From Flavobacteriaceae bacterium (GTDB lineage Bacteria > Bacteroidota > Bacteroidia > Flavobacteriales > Flavobacteriaceae), in the NCBI GenBank assembly GCA_024640565.1, contig JAHEET010000006.1, forward strand, positions 186,001 through 250,000: a stretch of DNA of 64,000 nucleotides, written 5' to 3'. The notes beneath the pieces were generated by a model. It was not told the origin of the DNA. It worked only from the letters and a program-made list of their open reading frames with translations, and searched no databases. Positions 1 through 9,101 of this stretch are shown here, piece after piece. The position numbers were made by a program, and so were the translations under genes. Position 1 is the stretch's first letter; each line of letters begins with the position of its first letter.

Positions 1-734
1 ATATTATGGTTGCTTCTACAGCCGTTTATGTAGCTACAGCAATAGGCGCAACAAATGCATTTGGATACGATCTTCAAGCAGCTTGTTCAAGCTTTCTATA
101 CGGAATGTCTACAGCCGCCAGCTACATAGAATCGGGAAGGTACAAAAAAGTACTTTTAATTGGAGCCGATAAAATGTCTTCAATTATCGACTATACGGAC
201 AGAGCTACTTGTATTATTTTTGGAGATGGAGCCGGAGCGGCTTTGTTTGAACCAGACACTGAAGGATTCGGTTTGCAAGATGAATACTTAAGAAGTGATG
301 GTGCTGGAAGAGAATTCTTGAAAATTGCTGCCGGAGGTTCACTATTACCCGCTTCTGAAGATACCCTAAAAAACGGACAACACTTTATTCACCAAGAGGG
401 AAAAACAGTATTTAAACATGCTGTTTCCAACATGGCGGATGTATCTGAACAAATACTAACTCGAAATAATTTGACAGAAAAAGATGTTCAATGGCTAGTA
501 CCCCATCAAGCAAACAAAAGAATTATAGAAGCAACTGCCAATAGAGTTGGTCTAAAATCAGACAAAGTAATGATGAACATTCATCGCTACGGAAATACAA
601 CTTCTGCAACACTACCTTTGTTACTTGCAGATTACGAAAATCAGTTGAAAAAAGGAGATAACTTAATATTTGCTGCATTTGGAGGAGGCTTCACTTGGGG
701 GTCTATCTATCTTAAATGGGCATACAATTCATAA
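1..734 (+). CDS. fabH: 3-oxoacyl-ACP synthase III (partial, 5' end outside window)
   Basis: This enzyme condenses acetyl-CoA with malonyl-ACP to start type II fatty acid synthesis in the cytoplasm. About 240 residues are visible against roughly 330 in the family, and the frame is open to the left edge, so the true start lies upstream and the first visible ATG (position 6) is internal. The nucleophile motif LQAACSSF, the His motif VPHQANKR and the Asn motif YGNTTSA are all intact. It is followed 27 bases later by accB and then accC, the usual Bacteroidetes order in which initiation enzymes are made with acetyl-CoA carboxylase subunits. Family assignment is secure; only the N-terminus is unseen. 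Confidence 0.96.
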   Translation, partial: IMVASTAVYVATAIGATNAFGYDLQAACSSFLYGMSTAASYIESGRYKKVLLIGADKMSSIIDYTDRATCIIFGDGAGAALFEPDTEGFGLQDEYLRSDGAGREFLKIAAGGSLLPASEDTLKNGQHFIHQEGKTVFKHAVSNMADVSEQILTRNNLTEKDVQWLVPHQANKRIIEATANRVGLKSDKVMMNIHRYGNTTSATLPLLLADYENQLKKGDNLIFAAFGGGFTWGSIYLKWAYNS

Positions 735-761
735 AAAATAAATCATTAAATAATAAGAAAA

Positions 762-1244
762 ATGGATATTAAAGAAATTCAAAATCTTATAAAATTTGTA
801 GCAAAATCTGGCGCAAGCGAGGTGAAGTTAGAAATGGAAGATATTAAAATTACCATCAAAACAGGTTCTGAAAAAACAGAAACTACGATTGTACAAGCAG
901 CACCCATGGCTACCATGCAACAAATGGCAGCTCCCGTGGCTCCCGCAGCAGCGCCAGAAGCAGCGCCTGTTGTACCAGCAGCAGCAAGCAATGATGAAGA
1001 CAAGTACATCACTGTAAAGTCTCCAATTATTGGTACTTTTTACAGAAAACCCTCTCCAGACAAAGCCAACTTTGTAGAAGTAGGATCCGAAATTAACATT
1101 GGTGATACGGTTTGTGTGATTGAAGCAATGAAATTATTCAATGAAATCGAATCTGAAATTTCTGGTAAAATTGTAAAAGTATTGGTAGACGATTCTTCTC
1201 CTGTAGAATTTGATCAACCGTTGTTTTTGATAGATCCATCCTAA
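762..1244 (+). CDS. accB: Biotin carboxyl carrier protein of acetyl-CoA carboxylase
   Basis: It carries the biotin that shuttles carboxyl groups from biotin carboxylase to the carboxyltransferase that makes malonyl-CoA. At 160 residues it has the normal length. An N-terminal segment (1-45) is followed by an Ala/Pro-rich flexible linker (46-75) and a C-terminal biotinyl domain with the acceptor motif EAMKL, biotinylated Lys about residue 124. It lies between fabH and accC on the same strand and is probably cotranscribed with both. Confidence 0.97.
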   Translation: MDIKEIQNLIKFVAKSGASEVKLEMEDIKITIKTGSEKTETTIVQAAPMATMQQMAAPVAPAAAPEAAPVVPAAASNDEDKYITVKSPIIGTFYRKPSPDKANFVEVGSEINIGDTVCVIEAMKLFNEIESEISGKIVKVLVDDSSPVEFDQPLFLIDPS

Positions 1245-1276
1245 GGAATTAAACATACCATTTTAAATGGGCAAGT

Positions 1277-1295
1277 GCAAACTCCCAAAGTTTGC
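1277..1295 (+). other. Small hairpin in the accB-accC gap
   Basis: GCAAACT and AGTTTGC form a perfect 7-bp inverted repeat with a 5-base loop inside the 83-bp gap between accB and accC. There is no T-run, so it is unlikely to terminate transcription. It could be a processing or stability hairpin that sets the ratio of the two subunits. That role is inference. Confidence 0.4.
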
Positions 1296-1327
1296 CTTTC
1301 CACCTTTAAACTTTAAACGCTAAAAAT

Positions 1328-2665
1328 ATGTTTAAAAAAATATTAATTGCCAATCGAGGTGAAATAGCACTTCGTGTTATTCGAACCTGTAAAGAAATGG
1401 GTATTAAAACGGTTGCAGTATACTCTACTGCAGACGCAGAGAGCTTGCACGTACGTTTTGCAGATGAAGCCGTTTGTATTGGCCCAGCACCCAGTGCGGA
1501 ATCTTATTTAAAAATGTCGAACATTATTGCTGCTGCAGAAATTACAAATGCAGATGCAATCCATCCAGGGTATGGCTTCTTGTCTGAAAATGCTAAATTT
1601 TCAACCTTGTGTGAAGAGCATCACATCAAATTTATTGGTGCAACGGGAGCAATGATCGATCAAATGGGAGACAAAGCGAACGCTAAATCCACTATGAAAG
1701 CTGCTGGAGTTCCTTGTGTTCCTGGGAGTGAAGGTGTTATTTCAGACTTTGAAGAATGTGAAAAACTAGCCCTAGAAACCGGGTATCCTGTAATGCTCAA
1801 AGCCTCCGCTGGAGGTGGCGGAAAAGGCATGCGTGCTGTATGGAAACCTGAAGACTTAAAAGATGCCTGGGATTCTGCAAGACAAGAATCAAAAGCCGCT
1901 TTTGGAAACAATGATATGTATATGGAAAAACTCATTGAAGAACCAAGACATATTGAAATTCAAATTATTGGAGATTCCTATGGGAAAGCCTGTCATTTAT
2001 CGGAAAGAGATTGCTCGGTACAACGTCGTCATCAAAAATTAACGGAGGAAACGCCTTCTCCATTTATGACGGACAAATTAAGAGAAAAAATGGGAGATGC
2101 CGCCGTAAAAGCAGCCGAATTTATTAAATATGAAGGGGCAGGTACGGTCGAGTTTTTGGTAGACAAACACCGAAACTTTTACTTCATGGAAATGAACACT
2201 CGAATCCAAGTAGAACACCCGATTACCGAAGAAGTAGTCAATTATGACCTTATTCGCGAGCAAATATTAGTCGCAGCGGGAACGCCAATCTCTGGAAAAA
2301 ATCATTATCCAAAAATGCATTCAATTGAATGTAGAATCAATGCAGAAGACCCGCACAACAACTTTAGACCTTCTCCAGGTAAAATTACCACATTGCATGC
2401 CCCAGGAGGTCATGGAGTCCGTATAGATACCCATGTGTATGCTGGGTATATAATCCCATCAAATTATGATTCGATGATTGCGAAATTAATTACCACGGCG
2501 CAAACACGAGAAGAAGCAATTCATAAAATGAAAAGAGCCTTGGATGAATTTGTCATTGAAGGTGTAAAAACCACCATTCCATTCCACAGGCAATTAATGG
2601 ACGATCCAGCCTATGTATCCGGGGACTACACAACCAAATTTATGGAAGATTTCGAAATGAAATAA
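1328..2665 (+). CDS. accC: Biotin carboxylase subunit of acetyl-CoA carboxylase
   Basis: It carboxylates biotin on AccB using ATP and bicarbonate. The 445 residues fit the family (about 450). It starts with the pre-ATP-grasp motif [11 protein letters not shown], has the glycine-rich ATP-grasp loop [10 protein letters not shown], and the metal/active-site segment [11 protein letters not shown]. The C-terminal biotin carboxylase domain is complete. A strong hairpin terminator follows 30 bases after the stop, closing the fabH-accB-accC unit. Confidence 0.97.
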   Translation: MFKKILIANRGEIALRVIRTCKEMGIKTVAVYSTADAESLHVRFADEAVCIGPAPSAESYLKMSNIIAAAEITNADAIHPGYGFLSENAKFSTLCEEHHIKFIGATGAMIDQMGDKANAKSTMKAAGVPCVPGSEGVISDFEECEKLALETGYPVMLKASAGGGGKGMRAVWKPEDLKDAWDSARQESKAAFGNNDMYMEKLIEEPRHIEIQIIGDSYGKACHLSERDCSVQRRHQKLTEETPSPFMTDKLREKMGDAAVKAAEFIKYEGAGTVEFLVDKHRNFYFMEMNTRIQVEHPITEEVVNYDLIREQILVAAGTPISGKNHYPKMHSIECRINAEDPHNNFRPSPGKITTLHAPGGHGVRIDTHVYAGYIIPSNYDSMIAKLITTAQTREEAIHKMKRALDEFVIEGVKTTIPFHRQLMDDPAYVSGDYTTKFMEDFEMK

Positions 2666-2696
2666 AAACAGCTAATTTTAATACAATTAGTAATTA

Positions 2697-2732
2697 AAAA
2701 TAGAGAATACACTTTGTATTCTCTATTTTTTT
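2697..2732 (+). terminator. Rho-independent terminator after accC
   Basis: Arms AGAGAATACA and TGTATTCTCT with a 3-base loop are followed by a run of T. It lies between accC and the downstream regulator gene and ends the fabH-accB-accC transcript. Confidence 0.85.
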
Positions 2733-2757
2733 TATATTTATCACTTATCTATTTAAA

Positions 2758-3207
2758 ATGAAAATCGACGGTATTGACAAAATTATCATTAGAAGATTAG
2801 TAACCGATGCAAGAACCCCCATTCTGAGTATTGCAAGAGAAGTGGGTATTTCCGGTGCTGCGATTCACCAAAGACTGCGAAAATTAGAAAAAGCCAAATT
2901 GATTGATGGATACCGAATGACCATTAATCCAAAGTCTTTGGGCTATACCACAACTGCATTTGTTGGGGTGTTTTTAGATTCTTCCAGCCAATACTCTTCT
3001 GCTATAAAAAGATTGAAAAATATCCCAGAAGTTGTAGAAAGTCATTATACCACTGGAAACTATGCAATCTTTATTAAGATTTTATGTAAAAACAATGACG
3101 ATTTAATGACGCTATTGAACAAAGACATTCAGAACATTAAAGGGGTGTTGCGAACAGAGACTTTTATTTCTTTAGATCAACAAATTGACCGCCAGATAAG
3201 TATTTAA
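2758..3207 (+). CDS. Lrp/AsnC-family transcriptional regulator
   Basis: A 149-residue cytoplasmic DNA-binding protein of normal family length. The N-terminal winged helix (about 1-60) starts with the typical IDKIIIRRLVTDARTP and contains the recognition region SGAAIHQRLRKLE. The C-terminal ligand-binding RAM domain (about 70-145) has the TGNYAIFIKI strand. It probably responds to an amino acid or related metabolite; the ligand cannot be read from the sequence. The HPt gene follows after 4 bases, so the two are likely in one operon. Confidence 0.9.
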   Translation: MKIDGIDKIIIRRLVTDARTPILSIAREVGISGAAIHQRLRKLEKAKLIDGYRMTINPKSLGYTTTAFVGVFLDSSSQYSSAIKRLKNIPEVVESHYTTGNYAIFIKILCKNNDDLMTLLNKDIQNIKGVLRTETFISLDQQIDRQISI

Positions 3208-3211
3208 AACA

Positions 3212-3529
3212 ATGCAGGAGCCCAGCTTAGAGTACATCAATGATTTGGCAGATGGAGATCAATCGTTTGTCCTAGAAATTACAACACTTCTAAAGAGCGA
3301 ATTTCCAAAAGATCTAAAGCTATTTTACAAACGATTGGAGGAAAACGACCTGAAAGGAGTTGCGAGCAGTATCCACAAAATCAAATATAAATTTGGCCTG
3401 TTAGGCTTGGAAGAAGATGTAATAATTGCTTCCACGTTTGAAAATGAAGTTGTAAAAGGATCCTAAGAACTCTTGATAAAATTTGAAGAAATCCTGCTCA
3501 AGATCAATCAATATCTTCAAACACTCTAA
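3212..3529 (+). pseudogene. HPt-domain phosphotransfer protein interrupted by an in-frame stop
   Basis: The first 84 residues look like a histidine phosphotransfer domain: helix SSIHKIKYKFGLLG has the central phospho-acceptor His followed by the Gly/Leu-rich turn of the fold. A TAA at 3464-3466 stops translation inside the last helix. The same frame continues without break for 20 sensible helical codons (starting ELLIKFEEILLK) to a second TAA at 3527-3529, giving the usual length of about 105 residues. A single base change from AAA, GAA or CAA would explain it. The acceptor His lies in the remaining part, so a shortened protein could still be made, but loss of the last helix would probably destabilise it. 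Confidence 0.7.
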
Positions 3530-4026
3530 GCGATTGCCCTTAAAATTACCCGAATGAACCATCGAAAAAATAGAAAAATAAGCATCTGCTCCCTCTGAGA
3601 AGGGGTTTGGGGCAACGCAGTCCTCTAAAAAAAATAAAAAACAGCAACAAAACTTCATTTTTCAAAAAAACCACCCCAACGCTTGGGGCAGTTAATTTTC
3701 TTTCTTCTTCTTCACTATGCATTCTAAAAGCACAACCGTTATTTACAGAGTGTGTATTAGTGGATTGCACCAGGTACTGGAATCAAATTATACTAGACGG
3801 AACAAAAGACTCACACTAAAGCGTGAGTAAAAATGGAAATACCTTTTGTGTCTCACAAAAAAACTAAGCGCAATTAAACGCTCCTTCATAAGTTGAAATG
3901 TAAAATGTGCCCACGAAATGTGTGGATTGGCGGAGATATAATACACGAAAATAAAATTTCGTGCATTGTTTTTTTTACGCTCAAGTTTTCAAAGCATTGA
4001 AAACAAATTTTATATCTTCGTATTTC
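3530..4026. other. Non-coding stretch with small inverted repeats
   Basis: I see no credible gene here; open frames on both strands are low-complexity. It holds a hairpin CCCCAA-CGC-TTGGGG (3674-3688), a related GC-rich stretch at 3588-3613 (CTCCC..GAGAAGGGG..TTTGGGG) and a hairpin ACTCAC..GTGAGT (3809-3828). The first two resemble the short C/G-rich intergenic repeats common in flavobacterial genomes and stand out from the AT-rich surroundings. Confidence 0.5.
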
Positions 4027-5430
4027 ATGTACAGCAAAAAAAAATTGAATAAAATACCCCTCTTACTAGTATTGCTCTTTATGAGCATTCAGAGCATTGG
4101 ACAAACCAGCTTCAACATTGAAAACGATTTTCTACTATTCGAAGATGCATCTTCAAAGGAACCTGTTCTCATATACAATGACAGTACTTTGGCTACTGGT
4201 TTTAATTTCACCAAGGCAAACATCAAAACCTCTTTTCCGAAAGAATTAGAAAAAAGAGATTTTAATTCCTATCAATTCACTATTCAGGAGAAAAACTACC
4301 TTGTTGCTGCAGGTTGTGGTCCCGTAGTACATTATAAGGATACTAAATTTACACGGATCGATAAATCCTTTCCACATAAAAGTCAATACTCCGCACTTCC
4401 GTTTCAATACAAAAATGAAATCTATTTGTGGGGAGGTTATGGATTGTTTAGTTATAAAAACATTCTCACTAAATACAATTTTAAAACCCAGGAATGGGGA
4501 AGTATGCCACAAAATTTTGAAAAGGAAATTCCTACGGCACAAAGTTCAATGATATACGCAAAAACAAAAGATGAAGTATATATTTTTTCCGGTAGAACTT
4601 ATGATTATAAAAATGTTTTTAAGAGCAAATACCTAGAAGATTTTGTATGGAAGTTCAACTTAAAAACAAACACTTGGAAGAAAATCAAAAAACATAACCT
4701 TAATACGTTTATCAAAAATAAAACCGCTAAAAGAAAAATTATTTTTCAACGCAAAAACAAAACCGTCATCTTACAGGAAGATATTATTGAAATTGATATT
4801 GAAAAAGATCGCATTCAATTGTTTCACCAAAAAGATTTCAAAGAAATTCTTGGAGCGGTATACCACGAGTCGACAGACAAAATTAGTTATGTCTACAAAA
4901 AATCAAATCAGCAAATTGTTGGGGTCACAGAAGATTTCGAGTTTTTTAGAGGAGAGCTCATTCGTGAAGATTCTTTTTACGCTCCCAGTAAAATAAAATA
5001 CGAATTATGGGGGAGCTTCTTATTGGGTATGCTTGTACTTGTAGGTATTTTCTATAAAAGGAAAAGAAATCAACACACACTTTTTGAAAACAAAATCGTG
5101 TACAATAAAACAACGGACACCTTCTATTTCAAAGGAAAAGCACTAAAAAATATTAGTGACCCCAAAAAAAGAATGGTAAAAATTCTTATGCAAAATCAAG
5201 AAGAATTCCTACCCCTGAATGCATTGAACATAGCCATTACAGAAGATCCAAAAAATGACAGCTATGGCGCTATAAAAAAACGAAGAGAGATCTACTTAAA
5301 AGAGTTAGGGCAAGAATTTTCTTTATTACTAGCCATTGATAACAATGCTGTTTTTGAAACCCAAAAGAACAGTACGGACCGACGTGTTAAAGAAATAAGA
5401 TTGAAGATTGAAATCACAACCCAATCATAG
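4027..5430 (+). CDS. Kelch-like periplasmic propeller with one membrane segment and cytoplasmic tail
   Basis: I start it at the ATG at 4027 (467 residues) because a clean signal peptide follows (lysines, then IPLLLVLLFMSI, ending SIGQ); the open frame runs further up without such a signal. Residues about 25-310 contain repeated short beta motifs with Trp/Gly (EIYLWGGYG, VYIFSGRTYD, VWKFNLKTNTW), as in Kelch propellers. One membrane helix (LLGMLVLVGIFY, about 335-350) is followed by about 110 cytoplasmic residues rich in Lys/Arg that look like a winged-helix-type domain, with the C-terminus RRVKEIRLKIEI. This layout suggests a membrane-bound regulator sensing something in the periplasm, but the function is unknown. 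It could be a hybrid of sensor and DNA-binding module. Confidence 0.6.
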   Translation: MYSKKKLNKIPLLLVLLFMSIQSIGQTSFNIENDFLLFEDASSKEPVLIYNDSTLATGFNFTKANIKTSFPKELEKRDFNSYQFTIQEKNYLVAAGCGPVVHYKDTKFTRIDKSFPHKSQYSALPFQYKNEIYLWGGYGLFSYKNILTKYNFKTQEWGSMPQNFEKEIPTAQSSMIYAKTKDEVYIFSGRTYDYKNVFKSKYLEDFVWKFNLKTNTWKKIKKHNLNTFIKNKTAKRKIIFQRKNKTVILQEDIIEIDIEKDRIQLFHQKDFKEILGAVYHESTDKISYVYKKSNQQIVGVTEDFEFFRGELIREDSFYAPSKIKYELWGSFLLGMLVLVGIFYKRKRNQHTLFENKIVYNKTTDTFYFKGKALKNISDPKKRMVKILMQNQEEFLPLNALNIAITEDPKNDSYGAIKKRREIYLKELGQEFSLLLAIDNNAVFETQKNSTDRRVKEIRLKIEITTQS

Positions 5431-5510
5431 AAAACTGGAAGCACTTCTAGAGGGTAACAGTTGGGTTTAAAAAAGGGGTTATTTTCATACAAAACACTAC
5501 ATTTGAACAT

Positions 5511-5546
5511 AAAAAAAACCGTAACAAATACATGCTACGGTTTTTT
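5511..5546. terminator. Terminator hairpin after the Kelch-like gene
   Basis: AACCGTA and TACGGTT arms are flanked by an A-run on the left and a T-run on the right, so it can work in both directions. It lies about 80 bases after the stop of the Kelch-like gene. The gene remnant on the other strand begins immediately to its right. Confidence 0.75.
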
Positions 5547-5958
5547 GTACACCAAATAGACCTATTCTCAAACCAAACATTAAAACTATTTGAAGTTTTA
5601 GGTGGTATACCATAAGAAAACTTTGAGTCAAACCCTTTTCTTTCTTCTTTTGTTAGTGCAAAAGCAATTGGGAAAATAGAGTTCTTATGATAATATTCAA
5701 AAGAATTTACTTTAAGTTCAAAACACTCCATGTATGACCATAATGCAGGCTCATTGGCATTTACCGTAAAAGAGATTGGTCTATCGACATTTATATTACC
5801 ACGATTATTATAACCTCTTATTTTTCTTATGTACCTAAATTTATCATTTTTAATAAATAAATTGATTGATTTAGTAAACTCAATGATACTTTCTTTTAAA
5901 AATAAAGATGGTGCTATATATTTACTAATGTAATCTAAAGCACTACCGTTATAACTCT
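5546..5958 (-). pseudogene. Start-less gene remnant, unknown family
   Basis: On the minus strand one frame stays open from 5958 down into the terminator. It reads as a normal-looking protein (for example YISKYIAPSLFLKESI, then NVDRPISFTVNANEPALWSY, then FALTKEERKGFDSKF). There is a stop codon right at its upstream end (5959-5961) and no start codon in the first 75 codons. Its 3' part runs straight through the terminator hairpin. This is what a gene fragment cut at both ends looks like. I do not recognise the family. Confidence 0.5.
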
Positions 5959-6281
5959 AAATTATTTTTAGATTTTCAATAAATTTAATGAAAAAATATT
6001 TTTAAAAATAAAAAATTATTCTTGGGAATAAAAGTGGAGCCAAGAGGAGTGAAGTCGAACTATTTTTGGAAAGATTTGTGTAAAATTGATGTTTAATATT
6101 TAGACTAATTGACGAAAATTGATAAGCAAACAATAATTGAACTCACCACCCCTAAAATTTGATATTTTTTAGGCCTGAGAACTTTAAATGATGATAGTCA
6201 AGAAATAAATATATCTTTGAATAGAAATTTTAATGAACGTGAATACGAGCCATCTACAAAACCGTTGGTGGTAATTAAAAT
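5959..6281. other. AT-rich gap before the NERD helicase gene
   Basis: No gene is visible. The stretch is AT-rich, with one GC-richer patch at about 6030-6060 (GGAGTGAAGTCGAAC). The last 30 bases contain CCGTTGGTGGTAATT just before the ATG of the helicase, mirrored by CTACCAACA just after its stop, as if the gene had arrived as a unit. Confidence 0.4.
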
Positions 6282-8165
6282 ATGAATCAGAGAATTTATC
6301 CAAGTTGGGAACAAATAAAGCAGTTAAAGAATCCTTTGACTGAAGGAGAAATACATTTGTTAAAATTTTTGGATGATAATTTGCCTACTGACCCAAACTG
6401 GACTGAAAGCCAAAAACTGAGTGAATATCAAGGTTGGTTAATTTTTGCTCAACCATTTCTTAACGGAAGCAGACCAGACGTTATTATATTCAATCCATAT
6501 GTTGGTATTGTAATCTATGAGGTTAAAGACTGGAAACTTGCACACTATGAATGGAAAAAAGATTATGAAGGCTACACAAGTTTATTCGTTTCAGATTCTA
6601 CGGGTAGCTATCCTATCAAAAACCCAATTAACCAAGTCAAACACTATAAAGAAAAAATAATAGGACAATTAGTTCCAAACATTGGTGAGATAATCGACAA
6701 AAACAAGAAAAATTATGGCTTAATAAAAACAGCTCTTTATTTTCATAAAATAGACACTTCAACGGCTCAAGATTTTTTTGGTACAAAAATTAAAGATTTT
6801 AAATATTTCCCAGTTTTCGGTAGAGACTTGTTAACAAATAGCAACCTAAGTAAAATTGTACCTGACGTTCAGTATTCAAAAAGTAGATATTGGGACAGGG
6901 ATTGGAACAAAGAATTAATGTTTTGGTTTTACCCTCCGTATCATAGCATTGAACAGGGCATCCCCCTTACTCTTAAAGGCAATCAAAACAAAGTTGCTGA
7001 ACCTGCTCCTGGTCATCACAGAGTTAGAGGTGTTGCGGGAAGTGGGAAAACACAAGCATTAGCATATCGAGCAGGCAAACTTGCTTCAAACAATATGAAT
7101 ATTCTAATCGTATCATTCAATATTACACTTTGGCATTATGTAAGGGATATGATTTCACGTGCACCCTTTGCTTTTAAATGGAACAAATTCACGTTCACTC
7201 ATTTTCACGGTTTTTGTAAAGACAAACTAAATGAGTTTGGAAAAAAATGGCCAGTTTCTCCAAGTAGAAAAGATTTTAGTAATAAGGAGGAGTATGAAAA
7301 AGCACTTGACCATTTTTTCAAGGTAACTGTTGCTCAAACAGTAAGAGAGGCTGTTCTCAATAAACAATATGATAAGTATGATGCCATATTGATTGATGAG
7401 GGGCAAGATTATCATTTTGAATGGTACAGCCTTCTAAACGATTTGTTTTTGAAAGAACGTGATGAACTATTGGTTGTTAGTGACAAAAAACAGAACATCT
7501 ACGAGCGTCAATTAGATTGGGTAGATAAAAGAGTTACTAGAGACGGTTTGGATAAGTTCAACAAACCATATATTGATTTGACTTCTTCATTCCGAATGCC
7601 AGCCAAAGTTGCTGAAATGTCTAATGAGTTTAGTGACTTGTTTCAGTTAAATCAAGATTTGAGAGTTGCAAAAATAGAAGGAACACCAGTCTTATTTCAT
7701 AGTCAACATATAGTTTGGCTTAATGTTTCGGATGATTTGTGGTTAGAATATGTTTACAACTCCTTTCTTAGACTTCAAAAGGAAGAATACACACCCAGTG
7801 ATATGGTGATCCTATTACCAAGTCATAGTTATGGAATAGAAGCAGTTAAATTCTTTAAGGGAAAAAATATTGAGACTAATCACGTTTTTGAAGATGATAC
7901 AGAGGCTAAATATCATCCTCACAAAAAAGCCTTTTGGATGGGAGACAGCAGACTAAAAATCTCTACAATACATAGTTTTAAAGGATGGGAGTTATTAAAT
8001 ATTATTTTATTCATACCAAAGAAAGCCCCTGAATCAAACAAAAAATTAGATGCAATTGTATATACAGCAATTACTAGGACGAGAGAGAATTTGATAGTGC
8101 TAAATGCTAATAAAAGATACTCAGAATTTGGAGAAAAGTTCCCTAAAAAATGGGCTGAACAATGA
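6282..8165 (+). CDS. NERD-domain nuclease fused to a UvrD-like superfamily 1 helicase
   Basis: The 627-residue cytoplasmic protein has two parts. Residues about 20-140 form a NERD nuclease domain with the PD-(D/E)xK-type residues D66 (RPDVIIF) and E80-x-K82 (YEVKDW), plus the NERD-typical NPINQVKHY. From about 245 follows an SF1 helicase: Walker A GVAGSGKT (250-257), Walker B LIDEGQDYH, motif III VVSDKKQNIYER, motif IV FRMP, motif V ISTIHSFKGWE and motif VI VYTAITRTRENL. Such proteins are found in defence islands and mobile DNA and probably unwind and cut nucleic acid; the target is unknown. It sits alone between two decayed or non-coding stretches, in an AT-rich accessory zone. Confidence 0.88.
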   Translation: MNQRIYPSWEQIKQLKNPLTEGEIHLLKFLDDNLPTDPNWTESQKLSEYQGWLIFAQPFLNGSRPDVIIFNPYVGIVIYEVKDWKLAHYEWKKDYEGYTSLFVSDSTGSYPIKNPINQVKHYKEKIIGQLVPNIGEIIDKNKKNYGLIKTALYFHKIDTSTAQDFFGTKIKDFKYFPVFGRDLLTNSNLSKIVPDVQYSKSRYWDRDWNKELMFWFYPPYHSIEQGIPLTLKGNQNKVAEPAPGHHRVRGVAGSGKTQALAYRAGKLASNNMNILIVSFNITLWHYVRDMISRAPFAFKWNKFTFTHFHGFCKDKLNEFGKKWPVSPSRKDFSNKEEYEKALDHFFKVTVAQTVREAVLNKQYDKYDAILIDEGQDYHFEWYSLLNDLFLKERDELLVVSDKKQNIYERQLDWVDKRVTRDGLDKFNKPYIDLTSSFRMPAKVAEMSNEFSDLFQLNQDLRVAKIEGTPVLFHSQHIVWLNVSDDLWLEYVYNSFLRLQKEEYTPSDMVILLPSHSYGIEAVKFFKGKNIETNHVFEDDTEAKYHPHKKAFWMGDSRLKISTIHSFKGWELLNIILFIPKKAPESNKKLDAIVYTAITRTRENLIVLNANKRYSEFGEKFPKKWAEQ

Positions 8166-8279
8166 AAAACTACTACCAACAATGTGTATAGTGCATAGCA
8201 CCCTTCGGGATGCTACGACACCATACAAGTGTTCCTTTCATCAGGTTCTTTCAGCTTATAGCTAAACGTCAATATTAAT

Positions 8280-9011
8280 TTAATCTACCTTGTAAGTAAG
8301 TTTCATTGTTATTGAGGCGCTCTTTTCTCTAGAGTCTGTGTTGAAGGTACCTCCCCAAGAATAAGTTTCCTTAGAGTTTTGTCCTGTAATTTGAAATATC
8401 CCCATTCTGGCAGATTCTAACTTTCCAAGCTTGCCTCCAGAGAATTCAGCTATTTTCTCTGCTCTTAATCTTGCATCTTGGGTAGCTTTAGAAATCATTT
8501 GTATTTTAAGATCTGCAAGCTTTGTGTAATAGTATCTGGGTGATTCGGAGTAAAATTGTACACCTTGATTTAGGAGTTCTGTAATTTCTCTAGACACCTT
8601 TTCAATTTTATCCACATCATTTGACTCTATCTTTACTGTTTGAGTTAGTTCATATCCAACAAATTCTTCGCCTATAAATTTTCCGTCAGAGGAATATAAA
8701 CGTTTGAAATTTTCATCAGTCTTTACTGCGCTATAAATGAGTTGCTGGGATTTAATTCCTTTATTTACAAGGTATTCATTTATGGCAGCTTTATTTTTCT
8801 CTAGTGTAAGGTATGACTGTTTTAAATCTTTGTTTTGTGAGCTAAACTCTCCTTCCCAAACTATTAAATCTGAGGAAAAATCAGTTTTTCCTAGTCCTGT
8901 TACTCGAATTTCTCCGTCTGCTTTTGATCTGTCTGTATAGGCTTTGCCTAAGAATATTGAGGATGCAACTATTGCGATTCCAAAAATTATGGCGTTTGTA
9001 TATTGTTTCAT
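8280..9011 (-). CDS. SIMPL-domain (DUF541) periplasmic protein
   Basis: 243 residues with an N-terminal hydrophobic anchor or signal (AIIFGIAIVASSIFLG) and then a SIMPL domain: IRVTGLGKTDFSSD near the start, a central stretch of Gln- and Lys-rich helices, and the conserved AEKIAEFSGGKLGKLESA region. Family members are secreted or periplasmic and of poorly defined role, often linked to stress. The final strand SASITMKLTYKV is the usual family ending. It is transcribed towards the NERD helicase gene. Confidence 0.85.
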   Translation of the reverse strand: MKQYTNAIIFGIAIVASSIFLGKAYTDRSKADGEIRVTGLGKTDFSSDLIVWEGEFSSQNKDLKQSYLTLEKNKAAINEYLVNKGIKSQQLIYSAVKTDENFKRLYSSDGKFIGEEFVGYELTQTVKIESNDVDKIEKVSREITELLNQGVQFYSESPRYYYTKLADLKIQMISKATQDARLRAEKIAEFSGGKLGKLESARMGIFQITGQNSKETYSWGGTFNTDSREKSASITMKLTYKVD

Positions 9012-9101
9012 GTTATTTTAACTCTTGTTTGTTTAGATTTATTGTCTTTATTAGTTCCTGTAAACTAATGGCTTGCTATTGTTTATGTGTTAATATTTGC
9101 T

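Noticed and set aside
779..1012. Ala-rich minus-strand ORF opposite accB
   Set aside because: Shadow of the Ala/Pro linker of accB.
3546..3819. Short ORFs on both strands at 3546-3819
   Set aside because: Low-complexity Lys/Phe-rich frames over hairpins and repeats, no start context, overlapping each other; no sign of a protein.
6250..8200. Classical integron attC sites around the NERD helicase gene
   Set aside because: The GTTGGTG and TACCAAC ends do not fit the GTTRRRY/RYYYAAC core consensus, and no integron integrase is seen.
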